A DNA stretch of 64,000 nucleotides from Terriglobia bacterium (GCA_020073385.1 JAIQFH010000015.1:59188-123187); one strand, 5' to 3'; positions 31,501-40,107 are shown, counted from the first letter of the stretch. Notes: generated by a model not told the origin, from the sequence alone. Made by a program: numbers and translations.

Positions 31501-31688
31501 ATGCGGTCGGCCATGTCCTGAGGCGACATCCCCGAGTAAAACCACACTACAGACACTACAGGAATGTTGATGTCGGGGAAGATGTCAGTGGGAGTGCGCA
31601 GGATGGTGATCGGCGTCAGAATCAGAATCACGATCGCCATTACGACAAATGTATAAGGCCGTCTTAGGGCTAAAGCAACAATCCACAT
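28536..31688 (-). CDS. RND efflux transporter permease
   Basis: A 1,050-residue inner-membrane proton-driven pump with two RND halves of about six TM segments each: N-terminal IALALRRPYT-like start, FPDINIPVVSVVWFYSGMSP, the TM4 region GGLALAVGILVDDATVEIEN with its paired Asp residues, and second-half TGAVMCMGVATANSILMVSF. The Asp pair fits the HAE1/MdtB group (drugs and small organics) better than metal CusA. First gene of the pump operon, divergent from a TetR regulator. Confidence 0.93.
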   Translation of the reverse strand: MWIVALALRRPYTFVVMAIVILILTPITILRTPTDIFPDINIPVVSVVWFYSGMSPQDMADRIVANSERGITTTVNDIEHMESQSVYGLGIIKVFFRPGTNVQGAIAQITAISQTTVRGLPPGTTPPLIISYSASTTPIIQLGLSSKTLPEQQLFDLGQNFLRTFLATVPGAATPYPYGGKLRQIQVDLDLPKLQAYGLSPVDIVNAVNAQNIILPAGTMKMGPLEYEIEMNGTPETIAELNDLPVKTTNGSTLYMRDVAHIRDGFAPQTNIVRQDGNRGALMSIYKNGSASTLQIVAGVKGIVEQAAQSLPPELKISHLFDQSLFVRASINGVVREALIAAALTACMILIFLGDWRPTIVISISIPLSIFVSIILLGAIGETINIMTLGGLALAVGILVDDATVEIENIERNLAMGKEMRQAILDGAQQIAVPAFVSTLSICIVFVPMFFLSGVAKFLFVPLAEAVSFAMLASYLLSRTLIPTLVMYIMRGHEHRAETPKSSLARFQRGFERKFEQFRRSYESLLETTIAHRGLFAVCFLLFCVLSLGLFSFLGQDFFPQVDAGLLRLHVRGRPGLRVEETARLCDQIEKSLRAEIPQGQLQTILDNIGLPNSGINQSYSSNGTIGSSDAEILIALNPEKHEPTADLTRHLREFLPRHFPGVEFFFQPADIVTQILNFGIPAPIDVQVVGTDLQTNYAIAQQIAGRMRHIPGTADVHVQQLLSLPTLHMDIERTRVAQVGLTTREVAQSALVSLSGSFQTSPNFWLNPKNEVTYQMAVQAPQYRMTDLQDLMNIPVVSQQGPQLMGNLVQVSPTVRPATVNHYNVQPIIDVFASTQDRDLGAVAADTQEVLKTFEGKLPRGTHIVVRGQVATMRSSFIGLGVGLVGAIVLVYLLIVINFQSWLDPFIIITALPGALAGICWFLLLTHTTLNVPSLTGAVMCMGVATANSILMVSFAREQMDEGVPAVQAAVAAGYTRIRPVLMTALAMIIGMVPMALGFGEGGEQNAPLGRAVIGGLLFATVATLFFVPSVFAIFHSRREARRARVQES

Positions 31689-31769
31689 GAGATCCCACCC
31701 ACTCTAAAATCCAAAGAGACATTGAGACGTGCTGCCCCAAAAAGCACCCCAGCAATGCAAACTTAGATT

Positions 31770-31786
31770 CGATACTCGGCGTATCG
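31770..31786. promoter_or_regulatory. Inverted repeat, candidate TetR operator
   Basis: CGATAC and GTATCG flank TCGGC as perfect 6-base arms, in the 140-base gap between the divergent RND operon and TetR gene. Its position suits a repressor controlling both directions. Confidence 0.5.
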
Positions 31787-31828
31787 GATTCGAATTAACT
31801 TCGCTCGATTATATGGTAGCTTAGGACC

Positions 31829-32461
31829 ATGCGCCAAAAGTTATTGGACGCAGAATACAGCCAAAACGGTAAGCGCCCCCCGGGCCGTCCCCGCAGCGAG
31901 CAAGCCCGGCAGGCCATCCTGCGCAGTACTCTAAAGATCCTTGGCGAGAATGGTTTTTCCGACTTCAAAATTGAAGAGGTCGCCGCCCGCGCTTCGGTCG
32001 GCAAAGCCACGGTCTACCGCTGGTGGCCCAACAAAGGCGCGTTGATCGCGGACGCATTCGCCAGCAGTACGACTCGCAGGCTGCGCTTTCCGGATACCGG
32101 ATCCGTCTACGCCGATATGAGCCAGCAGATGCGGCAATTGATCAAGGTGTTTCGGGGTCGGCGCGGTCGCATCGTCTCAGCCATTCTGGCGGCGGGGCAG
32201 AACGACAAAGATCTGATCGAAGCCTTCCGCGAACGATTCCTCTGGCCGCGCCGCCGAGAAGCGTACGCAACTCTTCGCCGTGGCATCCAGCGCGGTGAGT
32301 TGCGAAGAGACCTTGACCCCGATTTACTTCTCGACTCGCTTTACGGCCCAATCTACATGCGATTCCTCATCCAGCACGATCGCTTGACCCCGGAGTTCGT
32401 GGATCGTCTTTGCGCACTCGTGTTAGCCGGAGTCCGTCCTCAACGGAAGAGTCGTCACTGA
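31829..32461 (+). CDS. TetR/AcrR family regulator
   Basis: A 210-residue regulator with GRPRSEQARQAILRSTLKIL and the HTH IEEVAARASVGKATVYRWWP followed by NKGALI. The C-terminal ligand domain (LLLDSLYGPIYMRFLI) resembles the TetR_C_11 type. AGGA precedes the ATG. It is divergent from the RND pump and most likely represses it, responding to a pump substrate. Confidence 0.92.
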   Translation: MRQKLLDAEYSQNGKRPPGRPRSEQARQAILRSTLKILGENGFSDFKIEEVAARASVGKATVYRWWPNKGALIADAFASSTTRRLRFPDTGSVYADMSQQMRQLIKVFRGRRGRIVSAILAAGQNDKDLIEAFRERFLWPRRREAYATLRRGIQRGELRRDLDPDLLLDSLYGPIYMRFLIQHDRLTPEFVDRLCALVLAGVRPQRKSRH

Positions 32462-32521
32462 CATCCAGCGACCCGCGGCGCGAGCCGTCGCGATCAGCGC
32501 GGCTTTCCTGATAACCTCGAG

Positions 32522-34378
32522 ATGCAAAAGATTGCGCCAGGAAATTCCGGGAGTACGTCGCCGTTGCCACCGATCCTCAACGCACAAGGAATCTCGAAGG
32601 CCTTCGGAGCCAAGCCGCTCTTCCAAAACGTCTCCTTCACGGTTTCCGAAGGAGACCGGATCGCACTGATTGGGCCGAACGGCTCGGGAAAATCCACGCT
32701 GCTGCGGATTTTGGCCGGTACCGAAGTGCCCGACCGCGGCGATCTTGCGGTCCGCAAGCGCCTACGTCTGAGCTACGTTGCGCAAGACTCGAGATTTGCT
32801 CCCGCGGAGTCCGTACGCGGCGTCGTCGAGCGAGCGCTGCGGGATTCGAGCGCGCCCGAATCGGAACGTGGCGCCCACTTCGCCCAGACGCTCGGCCAGG
32901 CCGGATTCGAGGACCTCGAAGCCGAATCGGCCGCGCTCTCCGGAGGCTGGCAGAAGCGGTTGGCCATCGTAGAAGCGCTGGTGCAGTCGCCGGATGTCTT
33001 GCTGCTCGATGAGCCGACCAATCATCTGGACCTTGCAGGAATCGAATGGCTCGAAGACCTGCTGCAGGAAGCCCGGTTCGCTTGCGTCGTGGTGAGCCAT
33101 GATCGCTACTTCCTCGAGAATGTCGCCACCGAAACGGCGGAACTAAGCCGTGTCTATCCTGACGGCTTGCTGCGTGTGCGTGGCAAATACAGCACGTTCC
33201 TCGAAAAGAAAGAACAATTCCTCCACGCGCAGGGGAAGCGCCAGGAAGCGCTGGAAAATCTGGTTCATTCCGAAATCGAGTGGCTGCGCCGGGGAGCGAA
33301 GGCTCGGACCAGAAAGTCGAAGGCGCGCATCGACAAAGCCGGCGAACTGATGAGCGAACTCGCCGACTTGAACGCCAGAACCCGCACCGAAACCGCACAA
33401 ATAGACTTCTCGGCGACCGATCGAAAGACCAAGCGCCTGATCGAACTCGAGAATGTGTCCTGCCAGCTGGGCGACCGGACATTGTTCGAGCGACTGAACT
33501 TCATCGTTTCGGCCGGCATGCGGGTGGGACTTGTGGGCCCGAACGGTAGCGGCAAGACCACTTTGCTGCGCTTGTTGCGTGGAGAACTCGCGCCCAGCGC
33601 CGGAGAGATCCGTCGCGCCGACTGGTTGCGCATCGTTTACTTCGACCAGACCCGCAAACTCGACGAGAATGTCACGCTGCGCCGCGCCCTGGCTCCCGAG
33701 GGCGATTCGGTGATCTATCAGGATCGCGTGATTCATGTCGCATCGTGGGCAGCGAAATTTCTGTTTACCGGCGAACAGCTCAACCAGCCGGTTGAACGCC
33801 TCTCCGGCGGTGAGCGGGCCCGCGTCCTGATCGCGCAACTGATGCTGCAACCGGCCGACGTGCTGCTGCTGGACGAGCCTACCAACGACCTCGATATCCC
33901 CACGCTCGAAATTCTCGAGGAAAGCCTGCTGGAGTTTCGCGGCTCCCTGGTGCTGGTCACGCATGACCGCTACATGCTGGATCGCGTCTCGACAGTCGTG
34001 TTAGGTCTCGACGGCCAGGGAGGCGCGGAAAGCTTCGCCGACTACGCGCAATGGGAGTTGTGGCAGGCGGAACGCAAGGGAGCAGAGAAACGAACGGGAC
34101 TTCCGCAGCCGCCGTCTTCCCCTCGGCCGGAGATGCCGACAAAAAAGAAGCTCTCCTATCTGGAGGCGCGAGAGTACGCCGGCATCGAGCAACGCATCGC
34201 CGAGGCCGAGCAGGTGTTGCAGACCCGCCGTGCTGAGATGGAGAATCCCGCGATCGCCAGTGATGGTCCCCGGCTGCTGGCAGCCCACGCCGAGTTGGAA
34301 GCGGCACAAAAGAATTTGGACACACTCTACGCGCGCTGGGCGGAACTTGAAGAGAAGGCGGGGCAGGCCGCGCGCTGA
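32522..34378 (+). CDS. ABC-F family ATPase (Uup-like)
   Basis: The second ABC-F protein of the window, 618 residues: Walker A GPNGSGKST and GPNGSGKTT, signatures LSGGWQKRLAIVEAL and LSGGERARVLIAQL, Walker B LLLLDEPTNHLDL and LLLDEPTNDLDI. The linker RRGAKARTRKSKARIDKAGE is the pattern of Uup and the C-terminus is a coiled coil (about 540-615), as in Uup. Uup acts on ribosomes and on DNA junctions. It lies 60 bases after the TetR gene on the same strand but without clear coupling. Confidence 0.9.
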   Translation: MQKIAPGNSGSTSPLPPILNAQGISKAFGAKPLFQNVSFTVSEGDRIALIGPNGSGKSTLLRILAGTEVPDRGDLAVRKRLRLSYVAQDSRFAPAESVRGVVERALRDSSAPESERGAHFAQTLGQAGFEDLEAESAALSGGWQKRLAIVEALVQSPDVLLLDEPTNHLDLAGIEWLEDLLQEARFACVVVSHDRYFLENVATETAELSRVYPDGLLRVRGKYSTFLEKKEQFLHAQGKRQEALENLVHSEIEWLRRGAKARTRKSKARIDKAGELMSELADLNARTRTETAQIDFSATDRKTKRLIELENVSCQLGDRTLFERLNFIVSAGMRVGLVGPNGSGKTTLLRLLRGELAPSAGEIRRADWLRIVYFDQTRKLDENVTLRRALAPEGDSVIYQDRVIHVASWAAKFLFTGEQLNQPVERLSGGERARVLIAQLMLQPADVLLLDEPTNDLDIPTLEILEESLLEFRGSLVLVTHDRYMLDRVSTVVLGLDGQGGAESFADYAQWELWQAERKGAEKRTGLPQPPSSPRPEMPTKKKLSYLEAREYAGIEQRIAEAEQVLQTRRAEMENPAIASDGPRLLAAHAELEAAQKNLDTLYARWAELEEKAGQAAR

Positions 34379-34858
34379 GGCGAGTGGCCGAGGTGTATAG
34401 ATTTCGATTTCTGTGGACACTATTCATCAAGAGGGTGCCCCATCCTTTCGCGTTTTGTGCGAAAGGGTGGGAAGCAAACACTCGCCTTCAAACCAAAAAA
34501 CCGTAACAGCGTACAGGTCCGAGGTTCCCACCCTTGCAAACAGCCCTCAGTCGTGGTGCTTGGAAAAAAGCAAAAGCCAAAGACTGGGCCACTCGCCTTC
34601 GGTTCGCCTTGTGACATGCGTTCTCCTTTGAGACCTGTCACCATTTTCTTTGTCTCCCTTTGGGGTGCGCTCTAGCGGACAGTACCCGGTTTCTTCTCAC
34701 TAGAGCAGCTTGACATCCCCAAAATTGTGCAGAATGGAACGGTGCCGCCATGCCCAAAGGCGTAACATTCAGTAGTTCGGCCGAGCAGGGCACGCTTTCA
34801 CTTCCCGTGCCGTACCGAAGTTCAGGAATCTGACTTGAACTCTCAAACGGAGGACTTG
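34379..34858. repeat. Long non-coding stretch with dispersed repeat
   Basis: No gene seen. Bases 34433-34470 hold GGGTGCCCCATCCTTTCGCG followed by a short loop and CGAAAGGGTGGG (CCTTTCGC pairs with GCGAAAGG), a repeat I recognise as common in intergenic DNA of this lineage. A second part (34515-34630) continues with GGTTCCCACCCTTGC. The unit may be about 200 bases in total. Confidence 0.55.
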
Positions 34859-35437
34859 ATGGTATCTAAGCTAAGATTGCTCATCTCAAGCAGTGTTGTC
34901 TGCGTGGCTTCCCTTGTGGCATCTGCTCAAACCATCGAATACAAGGTGTTGGCCACGAACAAGACCTCTACCACCCAGAAGGAGATGAACGAGGCCGCCG
35001 ACGCTGGGTTTCAATTCGGCGGCGTAATGGGAGGTGAAACCAGCTTTGGCGGATCTGAAGTGGTAACGATCATGTATCGTCGACCGTCGTCAGAAAAGGG
35101 CCAGTTCACGTACAAGCTTTTGGCGACAAGTAAAACATCGACGATGCAGAAGGAATTGCAAGAGGCCGGCGACGAGGGCTTCGAATACAAGGGACAAACA
35201 GCGTACAAATCGACATTCGGCGGCAAGGAAGTGGTGACCATTCTTGAACTCGACCGCAAGTTGAAGAATCGGCCGAGATATGAATACCGCCTCCTCGCTA
35301 CCAAGAAGACCTCCACAATGCAGAACGAGTTGCAAGAGGCAGGAGCGGCGGGTTTCGAGTTTGTAGGTGTGACTGTTGGTGATACTGCCATGGGTGGAAC
35401 AGAGGTGGTCAGCATTTTACGCCGGATAGCAAAATGA
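34859..35437 (+). CDS. Secreted protein of three tandem ~55-residue repeats
   Basis: A 192-residue protein with a signal peptide (LLISSSVVCVASLVASAQ) and three units starting YKVLATNKTSTTQKEM, YKLLATSKTSTMQKEL and YRLLATKKTSTMQNEL, each continuing 'EA.(D/A).GF.(F/Y).G......(F/M)GG.EVV(T/S)I'. The unit recalls DUF4177-type beta-alpha-beta modules, but the assignment is tentative. GGAGG lies five bases before ATG 34859. Probably periplasmic or extracellular. No neighbour suggests a role. Confidence 0.75.
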   Translation: MVSKLRLLISSSVVCVASLVASAQTIEYKVLATNKTSTTQKEMNEAADAGFQFGGVMGGETSFGGSEVVTIMYRRPSSEKGQFTYKLLATSKTSTMQKELQEAGDEGFEYKGQTAYKSTFGGKEVVTILELDRKLKNRPRYEYRLLATKKTSTMQNELQEAGAAGFEFVGVTVGDTAMGGTEVVSILRRIAK

Positions 35438-35750
35438 CCCTGATTTCTAGAATGTGGGGACAGACGGGACGTAACCCGTTCTTCTTCGCGCCGAGCCCCA
35501 CGAAACATTAGTGAATGTCCCGTCTGCCCCCGGGTTTTCGTCCCCGGGTGTTCTGTTGACTACTCTCCACTTTTCTTCGTGACAAGAAATTTACAGAAAA
35601 TAGACCTCTCTCACGAAACCAATTCGTACCATTCAGAATCCAGTACAGCCGAAGGGATAACATTTCATTAGCGGTTTCCCTTCTCCCGCCCCTGGACGGG
35701 ACGTCCTAGTGTGGTTCCGGCCCTCAAAATCCCAAAGCGAAAGGTCTGGC
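35438..35750. repeat. Non-coding stretch with large inverted repeat
   Basis: GGGGACAGACGGGAC (35456-35470) pairs with GTCCCGTCTGCCCC (35517-35530) with one mismatch, enclosing about 45 bases; a CCCGGG...CCCGGG pair follows at 35529-35548. This may terminate the upstream gene or be another dispersed element. The rest shows nothing recognisable. Confidence 0.5.
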
Positions 35751-36851
35751 ATGTCTGTAAGCACGCCCGTAAGAAAGATTGCCTGCTCGATTCTGATTTC
35801 GATCGTGCCCATGCTCCTCGTAGACTGTGGCACTTCCAACACTCCTCCATCGATGCCACCTCCGAACGGCACGGTGCGTTTTGCCTTAGTGTCCAACTTG
35901 TTTGCCAACAGCATTTCCACCTATGCGGTCGATCCCCAAACGGGCCGACTCACCGCCAAAGACACGGTGCCGACCGGCGGCACGAACTCCGGGGTCATTG
36001 CGCTCGCGCCCTCCGGGCGCTTTGCCTACGTCGCCAACGGTATCTCCAATGACATCTCTGTATTCTCCATCGACGCGAATACCGGCAACCTGGCTATGGT
36101 GGGCTCGCCCGTTCCTGCGGGCAGCACCCCACGTTTCATCGTCATCGGCCCGGCGGGAAATATTCTCTATGTGGTAAATCAGGACTCCGATCACATTACT
36201 GGATTTTCCATCAATCCAAACACGGGGACCCTCACTCCTCTATCGGGCGAGGTTCCGACCGACGATGCCCCGGTCGAACTCACGTTCCATCCCTCGGGCC
36301 ATTTCGCATATGTAGCCAATTTCAATTCCGGCGATATTACGGTCTATCGAGTCGACAGCAGCGGAGCCTTGGGTCTGCTCGGGGCCATACCGGGTCGCTT
36401 GAGCCCGACTTCGATCAGTATGCATCCGTCTGGAAAATTTGCCTACGTCACCAGCTTGGCCTCGAACCAAATCGCCGCCTACTCGATCGATCAGACCAGC
36501 GGCGCCTTGACGCCACTTACGCCATCGGTTACGACCGACGATGGCCCGACCTCCGCCACCCTGGACTCGCAGGGTCGGTTCCTGTATGTGACGAATGCGA
36601 TTGGCGGCACTGTGGCTACACTTGCTATCGATTCCACGACCGGCGCGCTGACGCCGCACTCCACCGTATCAGCCGGCACCATTCCCGTCGCATTGACTCT
36701 GGACCCTTCGGGCCGGTTCGCCTACGTCGCGAACGAGGGCTCGGGCGACATCACACTCTTCGCGGTTGATTCAGCCACTGGAGCCTTGACGCCGGCCGGC
36801 CCACCGGTGGACGCGGGAACAGGCCCGTCGTGGGTGACACTCGTCAAGTGA
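35751..36851 (+). CDS. Lactonase-family beta-propeller lipoprotein
   Basis: A 366-residue lipoprotein: signal peptide with lipobox LLVDC (Cys near residue 28) followed by a seven-bladed propeller made of repeats like 'PSGRFAYVANxxSxDIxxFxIDxxTGxLTP'. This is the YVTN/6-phosphogluconolactonase-like fold. The many copies are surface scaffolds or of unknown function rather than proven lactonases. ATG 35751 with AGG upstream was chosen. Confidence 0.85.
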   Translation: MSVSTPVRKIACSILISIVPMLLVDCGTSNTPPSMPPPNGTVRFALVSNLFANSISTYAVDPQTGRLTAKDTVPTGGTNSGVIALAPSGRFAYVANGISNDISVFSIDANTGNLAMVGSPVPAGSTPRFIVIGPAGNILYVVNQDSDHITGFSINPNTGTLTPLSGEVPTDDAPVELTFHPSGHFAYVANFNSGDITVYRVDSSGALGLLGAIPGRLSPTSISMHPSGKFAYVTSLASNQIAAYSIDQTSGALTPLTPSVTTDDGPTSATLDSQGRFLYVTNAIGGTVATLAIDSTTGALTPHSTVSAGTIPVALTLDPSGRFAYVANEGSGDITLFAVDSATGALTPAGPPVDAGTGPSWVTLVK

Positions 36852-36956
36852 GCGCCGGGATTGGGCCGATTTGCGGGCGTGAGCGAAGCGGAGAGCCAGC
36901 GGGAGAAATCCCGACCGTACTTTGCGAAGAATCTCCGGAACGGACAAACTAGAAGT
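36852..36956. other. Gap between lactonase-like gene and tRNA-Pro
   Basis: About 100 bases, no gene or strong terminator. It adjoins the tRNA 3' end, where integrating elements usually attach. Confidence 0.4.
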
Positions 36957-37033
36957 TGGTCGGGGCGCGCGGATTTGAACCGCGGACCCCCTGCGCCCAA
37001 GGCAGGTGCGCTACCAGGCTGCGCTACGCCCCG
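36957..37033 (-). tRNA. tRNA-Pro (anticodon UGG)
   Basis: The minus strand folds as a complete cloverleaf: acceptor stem CGGGGCG/CGCCCCG, D-arm with AGCCTGGTAGC, anticodon stem CCTGC/GCAGG around loop CTTGGGC (anticodon TGG), T-arm with GGTTCAAATCC, discriminator A and an encoded CCA end. It marks the edge of the accessory region. Confidence 0.95.
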
Positions 37034-37135
37034 ACATGACTAGCAGAATTGATTCTAAAGCACTTCCGAACTTCCTTCCACCTCGAAACCATGATTTTTG
37101 GCCGAAACCGTGCCAAAACCGTGCCAGTTTCGTGC

Positions 37136-37522
37136 TTATTGCACGGTGACCGTGCCAGAATGCGCACCTGCTTTTTCGGCAGATGCGCCTGCTTTTTGAG
37201 CAGGCATTTCATTGGCATGGCGGTTGAGCTTCTCCAGAGCTTCGCGCTTCATCTGCAGTTTCATCTGCGAATACTTCTTGAAGACTTGCGCGTCTCCCTG
37301 ACGAAGCATTTGGGTCACCCACTCGTCGGCTACGCCGCCGGCACTGAGCCGCGTGGCGTAGGTCGAGCGGAGGTCGTAAAGGCGAAAATACGTTACCTTG
37401 CCAATGCAGCCAATTTCAGAGAGAGTCTCCTTGAAACCAACGTGATTACGAGCTGCAATCTGACTGGAACTCAGTTCCGGGAGTTCCTGCAGTGAAAGCG
37501 CTAGGAGCCTTTGTCCTCTCAT
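37136..37522 (-). pseudogene. Tyrosine recombinase (integrase), C-terminal remnant
   Basis: About 128 residues remain. FRLYDLRSTYATRLSAGG matches the box-II region of phage integrases (HDLRHTFATRL), and KKYSQMK holds the catalytic Tyr. The usual His of HxxR is Tyr and the later His of LGH is replaced (LRQGD). Upstream, another frame reads WETERSKRAKKAR before a stop, suggesting a frameshifted link to a lost N-terminus. It lies 103 bases from tRNA-Pro, the usual setting of an integrated element, and is likely inactive. Confidence 0.72.
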
Positions 37523-38065
37523 CGAGCTTTCTTTGCCCTCTTACTGCGTTCGGTTTCCCATCGGTATCGCCTTTTTGTAGCGTGCCCAAGCTGGCTTGGC
37601 TCAATGGTTTCCGTTCTGACTACCCCCTGAATTCATCTTCTCTTGAATGGTTGGATTTTGGACCTCGTCTGGCCGCGGATCCCGTTAGGAGGTTCCTAGT
37701 GCGCCATGCTTCGTCTTCAATACCCGTGGTGCAGGCGTTTTACGAGCCTCGCGGAATGAACTTATCCCGAGATGCCAAATACCAGTTCAACATCGTCGAT
37801 CATGTGCTTCCGATTCCCGGACTACGCGGTACCAGCACCGATGCTGTTTGGATTGGTTTCTCATGTTCTCGTGCACAACCGTTCTTGTTGTTGGCAACTG
37901 CAATTCGCTGGGCGCTCGAAACCACTTCGTCCGCCGTCAGGTGCTGGCGCAGAAACGAATTTCGCGTCGCAAGTGGCCATCCAGTGCTCGACGTCGCGGC
38001 CGAATGTCGCGTGAGCATCTGCGAGCTTAGTTCTCCAACTTGGAAGTGACAGAAAGGAGTCGAAC
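37523..38065. other. Non-coding or decayed stretch after integrase remnant
   Basis: A 185-codon frame (37492-38049, plus) covers most of it, but the translation matches no family, begins inside the integrase remnant and has no ribosome site. Several other frames are open too. I see no gene I can support. Confidence 0.4.
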
Positions 38066-38440
38066 ATGTTGCAAAGCCGAGGAGCAGTCAGGTTTGAACC
38101 GTTGTTTACAACCGCCGATATTGGCCTACGCCAAGATGCCAGTGTCGAGCATGTCGTGAAGGCATTCCTCAACATTGGCGAGGCCCTGGCATCGCGCTGG
38201 ATCGAGATGCCAAGAGGCATCTTGCTTCTGCAAAGCGTTCCGGATGATCCGGCTTCCGGTGCGATCTACTTATACGACCGTGAGCGCCACATCTTCTACT
38301 TCGTGTCGTTTCTCGAAGGTCGAGACGATGCCCTAACCGCCCCCGAATTCGATCAACTTGTCAGCGAATATGACCTGGTTTCGCGGACCGCGAATCCCGG
38401 GCTTCTTTCGGCCCACCTGCCCGAGGCGGGACTCGCCTGA
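38066..38440 (+). CDS. Hypothetical protein, first gene of primase operon
   Basis: 124 residues, no recognised family. AAAGGAG stands before the ATG. The middle alternates strands (GILLLQSVPDDPASGAIYLY, then HIFYFVSF), suggesting a small alpha/beta protein, with an acidic C-terminal half. It is followed 12 bases later by the primase gene, so the two are probably one operon and the protein may assist the primase. Confidence 0.7.
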   Translation: MLQSRGAVRFEPLFTTADIGLRQDASVEHVVKAFLNIGEALASRWIEMPRGILLLQSVPDDPASGAIYLYDRERHIFYFVSFLEGRDDALTAPEFDQLVSEYDLVSRTANPGLLSAHLPEAGLA

Positions 38441-38452
38441 CGGGAGGAGACC

Positions 38453-39397
38453 ATGAAATCAGGCCAAGTGACAACGGAAATGGCGGCTCGATACTTTCGG
38501 CTATTCGTGAATCGCTTGGCCTACACCGTTCAGTCTCACAGGCCGGACGACAAGGGGAAACATTACTATTACCGCCCGCGAGATGGCCGACAGCTCTCGC
38601 ACGAAGCCGTCCGCGAGCATCTCAATGGTCAGATCACAATTGGCCTCTACGCGCTCAACCCGAAGACGCAACGATCCAAGTGGGTCGTCATTGATGCTGA
38701 TTACGACAATGCCCTTGATGACTTGCTGAAACTGCAATGGGAGTTGCAACGGGACGGCGTCGAGGCAGCGCTGGAAAAGTCCCGCCGTGGCGCTCATCTT
38801 TGGATCTTCTGTGACAAGCCTCTGCTCGCGCGGGACTGCCGGATCTACATCTATAACCTCGCGCGACGGTTGAAAGTGCCCGTCAAAGGCGGTGCAGGAT
38901 TAGCAGAAGGTATTGAGGTTTTCCCACGCCAGGATGCGTTAGCACCCGATGAGTTTGGGAACGCCATCCGCGGTCCACTGGGAATCCACCGAGGCTCGGG
39001 GAGGCGTTATTGGTTTTATGGCGCCGACTACAAAATCGAAGCGCAGCTTAGCTACCTTGAACGACTCAAGAAGATCACAGAAACCGAAATGCTGCGCTTC
39101 ATTGCGGGTCTCGAAATGCCTGAGGAGTTTCGTCCGAGGCCGAAAGTCGAGCTGACTCCTTACGACCCCAATCGACGCGAGTTCCGCATTCTCGATTTCG
39201 TGCGCGTTGGGCGCCGGCGCTCAGGAAACTATTGGACCCGGTGTCCGTCCTGCGCGCAGCAAGGAAAGGATGAGAGCGGAGATAACCTGGCAATCTCTGT
39301 CGCTGATCCGCGCAAGTACAAGTGCTGGGCGGGGTGTACGCGCGACATGATTCGCGGTGCACTGGGTCGGCCAATCTCCGTTCGGAGGGCCGGATGA
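38453..39397 (+). CDS. TOTE-type archaeo-eukaryotic primase with C-terminal zinc finger
   Basis: A 314-residue protein with AEP primase motifs: metal-binding WVVIDADYDNA (DxD near residues 82-84), KSRRGAHLWIFCDKPL (motif II, basic/His), and GIEVFPRQDAL plus GNAIRGPLGIHRGSG further on. The C-terminus carries CPSCAQQG and YKCWAGC, a CHC2-like zinc ribbon for template DNA. This matches the primase of the TOTE conflict systems and related mobile elements. No helicase or nuclease follows, so it may be an element replication or priming enzyme. GGGAGGAG precedes the ATG; the end overlaps the next gene (ATGA). Confidence 0.82.
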   Translation: MKSGQVTTEMAARYFRLFVNRLAYTVQSHRPDDKGKHYYYRPRDGRQLSHEAVREHLNGQITIGLYALNPKTQRSKWVVIDADYDNALDDLLKLQWELQRDGVEAALEKSRRGAHLWIFCDKPLLARDCRIYIYNLARRLKVPVKGGAGLAEGIEVFPRQDALAPDEFGNAIRGPLGIHRGSGRRYWFYGADYKIEAQLSYLERLKKITETEMLRFIAGLEMPEEFRPRPKVELTPYDPNRREFRILDFVRVGRRRSGNYWTRCPSCAQQGKDESGDNLAISVADPRKYKCWAGCTRDMIRGALGRPISVRRAG

Positions 39398-40107
39398 CGA
39401 GAGATGCCCAGAAGGCCGTTCAGGGCCACGAACTGGATCACCACGAGCTGCTGGCCCGGCAAGGACTGAGATTCCCGGCCATCATTTTGCAGCATCTTCG
39501 CAGCGCCGGCATTTACTGCCAGCCCACGGTCTCGATTGAGCATCAGCACCTGGCCAAAAGGTATGTTCTGCGCGGAGTTGAGTGTGGGAGCGCAGTGGCT
39601 GACTTGGGCGCCTATTCGAGCTTTACAGATGAGCACGGGAATGCTCTGGCGTGGCTACAACGCGTGGACACAGTGGGTGTCAATGGCGTCCATGCAATCG
39701 TCGTCTCTCCGGCCTTGGTAAGGATTGAGATGCTCCGAGTTCAGCGAACCTATGACGTCCTCATCACGCGGCACAGGCTGCAAGGAGTCGGCCAGAACCA
39801 CAGGCCGCGCCTCGAGAGTTCCGTCCTGTTCTATGGCCGACGAGGCACTCTAGAGATGGAGCTATGGGGGAAGGACGTGGCGTTTCGTGGTGCAGTGTGT
39901 CCCGCGTTTTACAGCCGGAGCGGAGAGCCGCTCACCGGACCTGTCGAATTCCAGGATGCACTGACACGCATGTCAGCGGCCGTGTGCTGTGTTGGTTGCC
40001 GCCATTGTCATCTGCTCGAACCGAGAGTCTTTACACCTGGGGCATCACAAATCAACCAACGACTGACTGCAGAGGGCTCTTCAACCGCGACGAATGCTCG
40101 TGTCTGA
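39394..40107 (+). CDS. Hypothetical Cys-cluster protein coupled to the primase
   Basis: A 237-residue protein starting with an ATGA overlap with the primase stop, so translation is coupled. No family recognised. Near the C-terminus CCVGCRHCHLLEP could bind zinc or iron-sulphur. The basic composition suggests nucleic-acid contact. The tight coupling predicts a shared function with the primase. Confidence 0.65.
   Translation: MTRDAQKAVQGHELDHHELLARQGLRFPAIILQHLRSAGIYCQPTVSIEHQHLAKRYVLRGVECGSAVADLGAYSSFTDEHGNALAWLQRVDTVGVNGVHAIVVSPALVRIEMLRVQRTYDVLITRHRLQGVGQNHRPRLESSVLFYGRRGTLEMELWGKDVAFRGAVCPAFYSRSGEPLTGPVEFQDALTRMSAAVCCVGCRHCHLLEPRVFTPGASQINQRLTAEGSSTATNARV

Noticed and set aside
37492..38049. 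Open frame of 185 codons, possible secreted protein
   Set aside because: The N-terminus falls in the integrase remnant, no ribosome site, composition varies along the chain, and no family was recognised.
38453..39397. Complete TOTE conflict system
   Set aside because: Only the primase part is present. No helicase or nuclease of the TOTE set is next to it.
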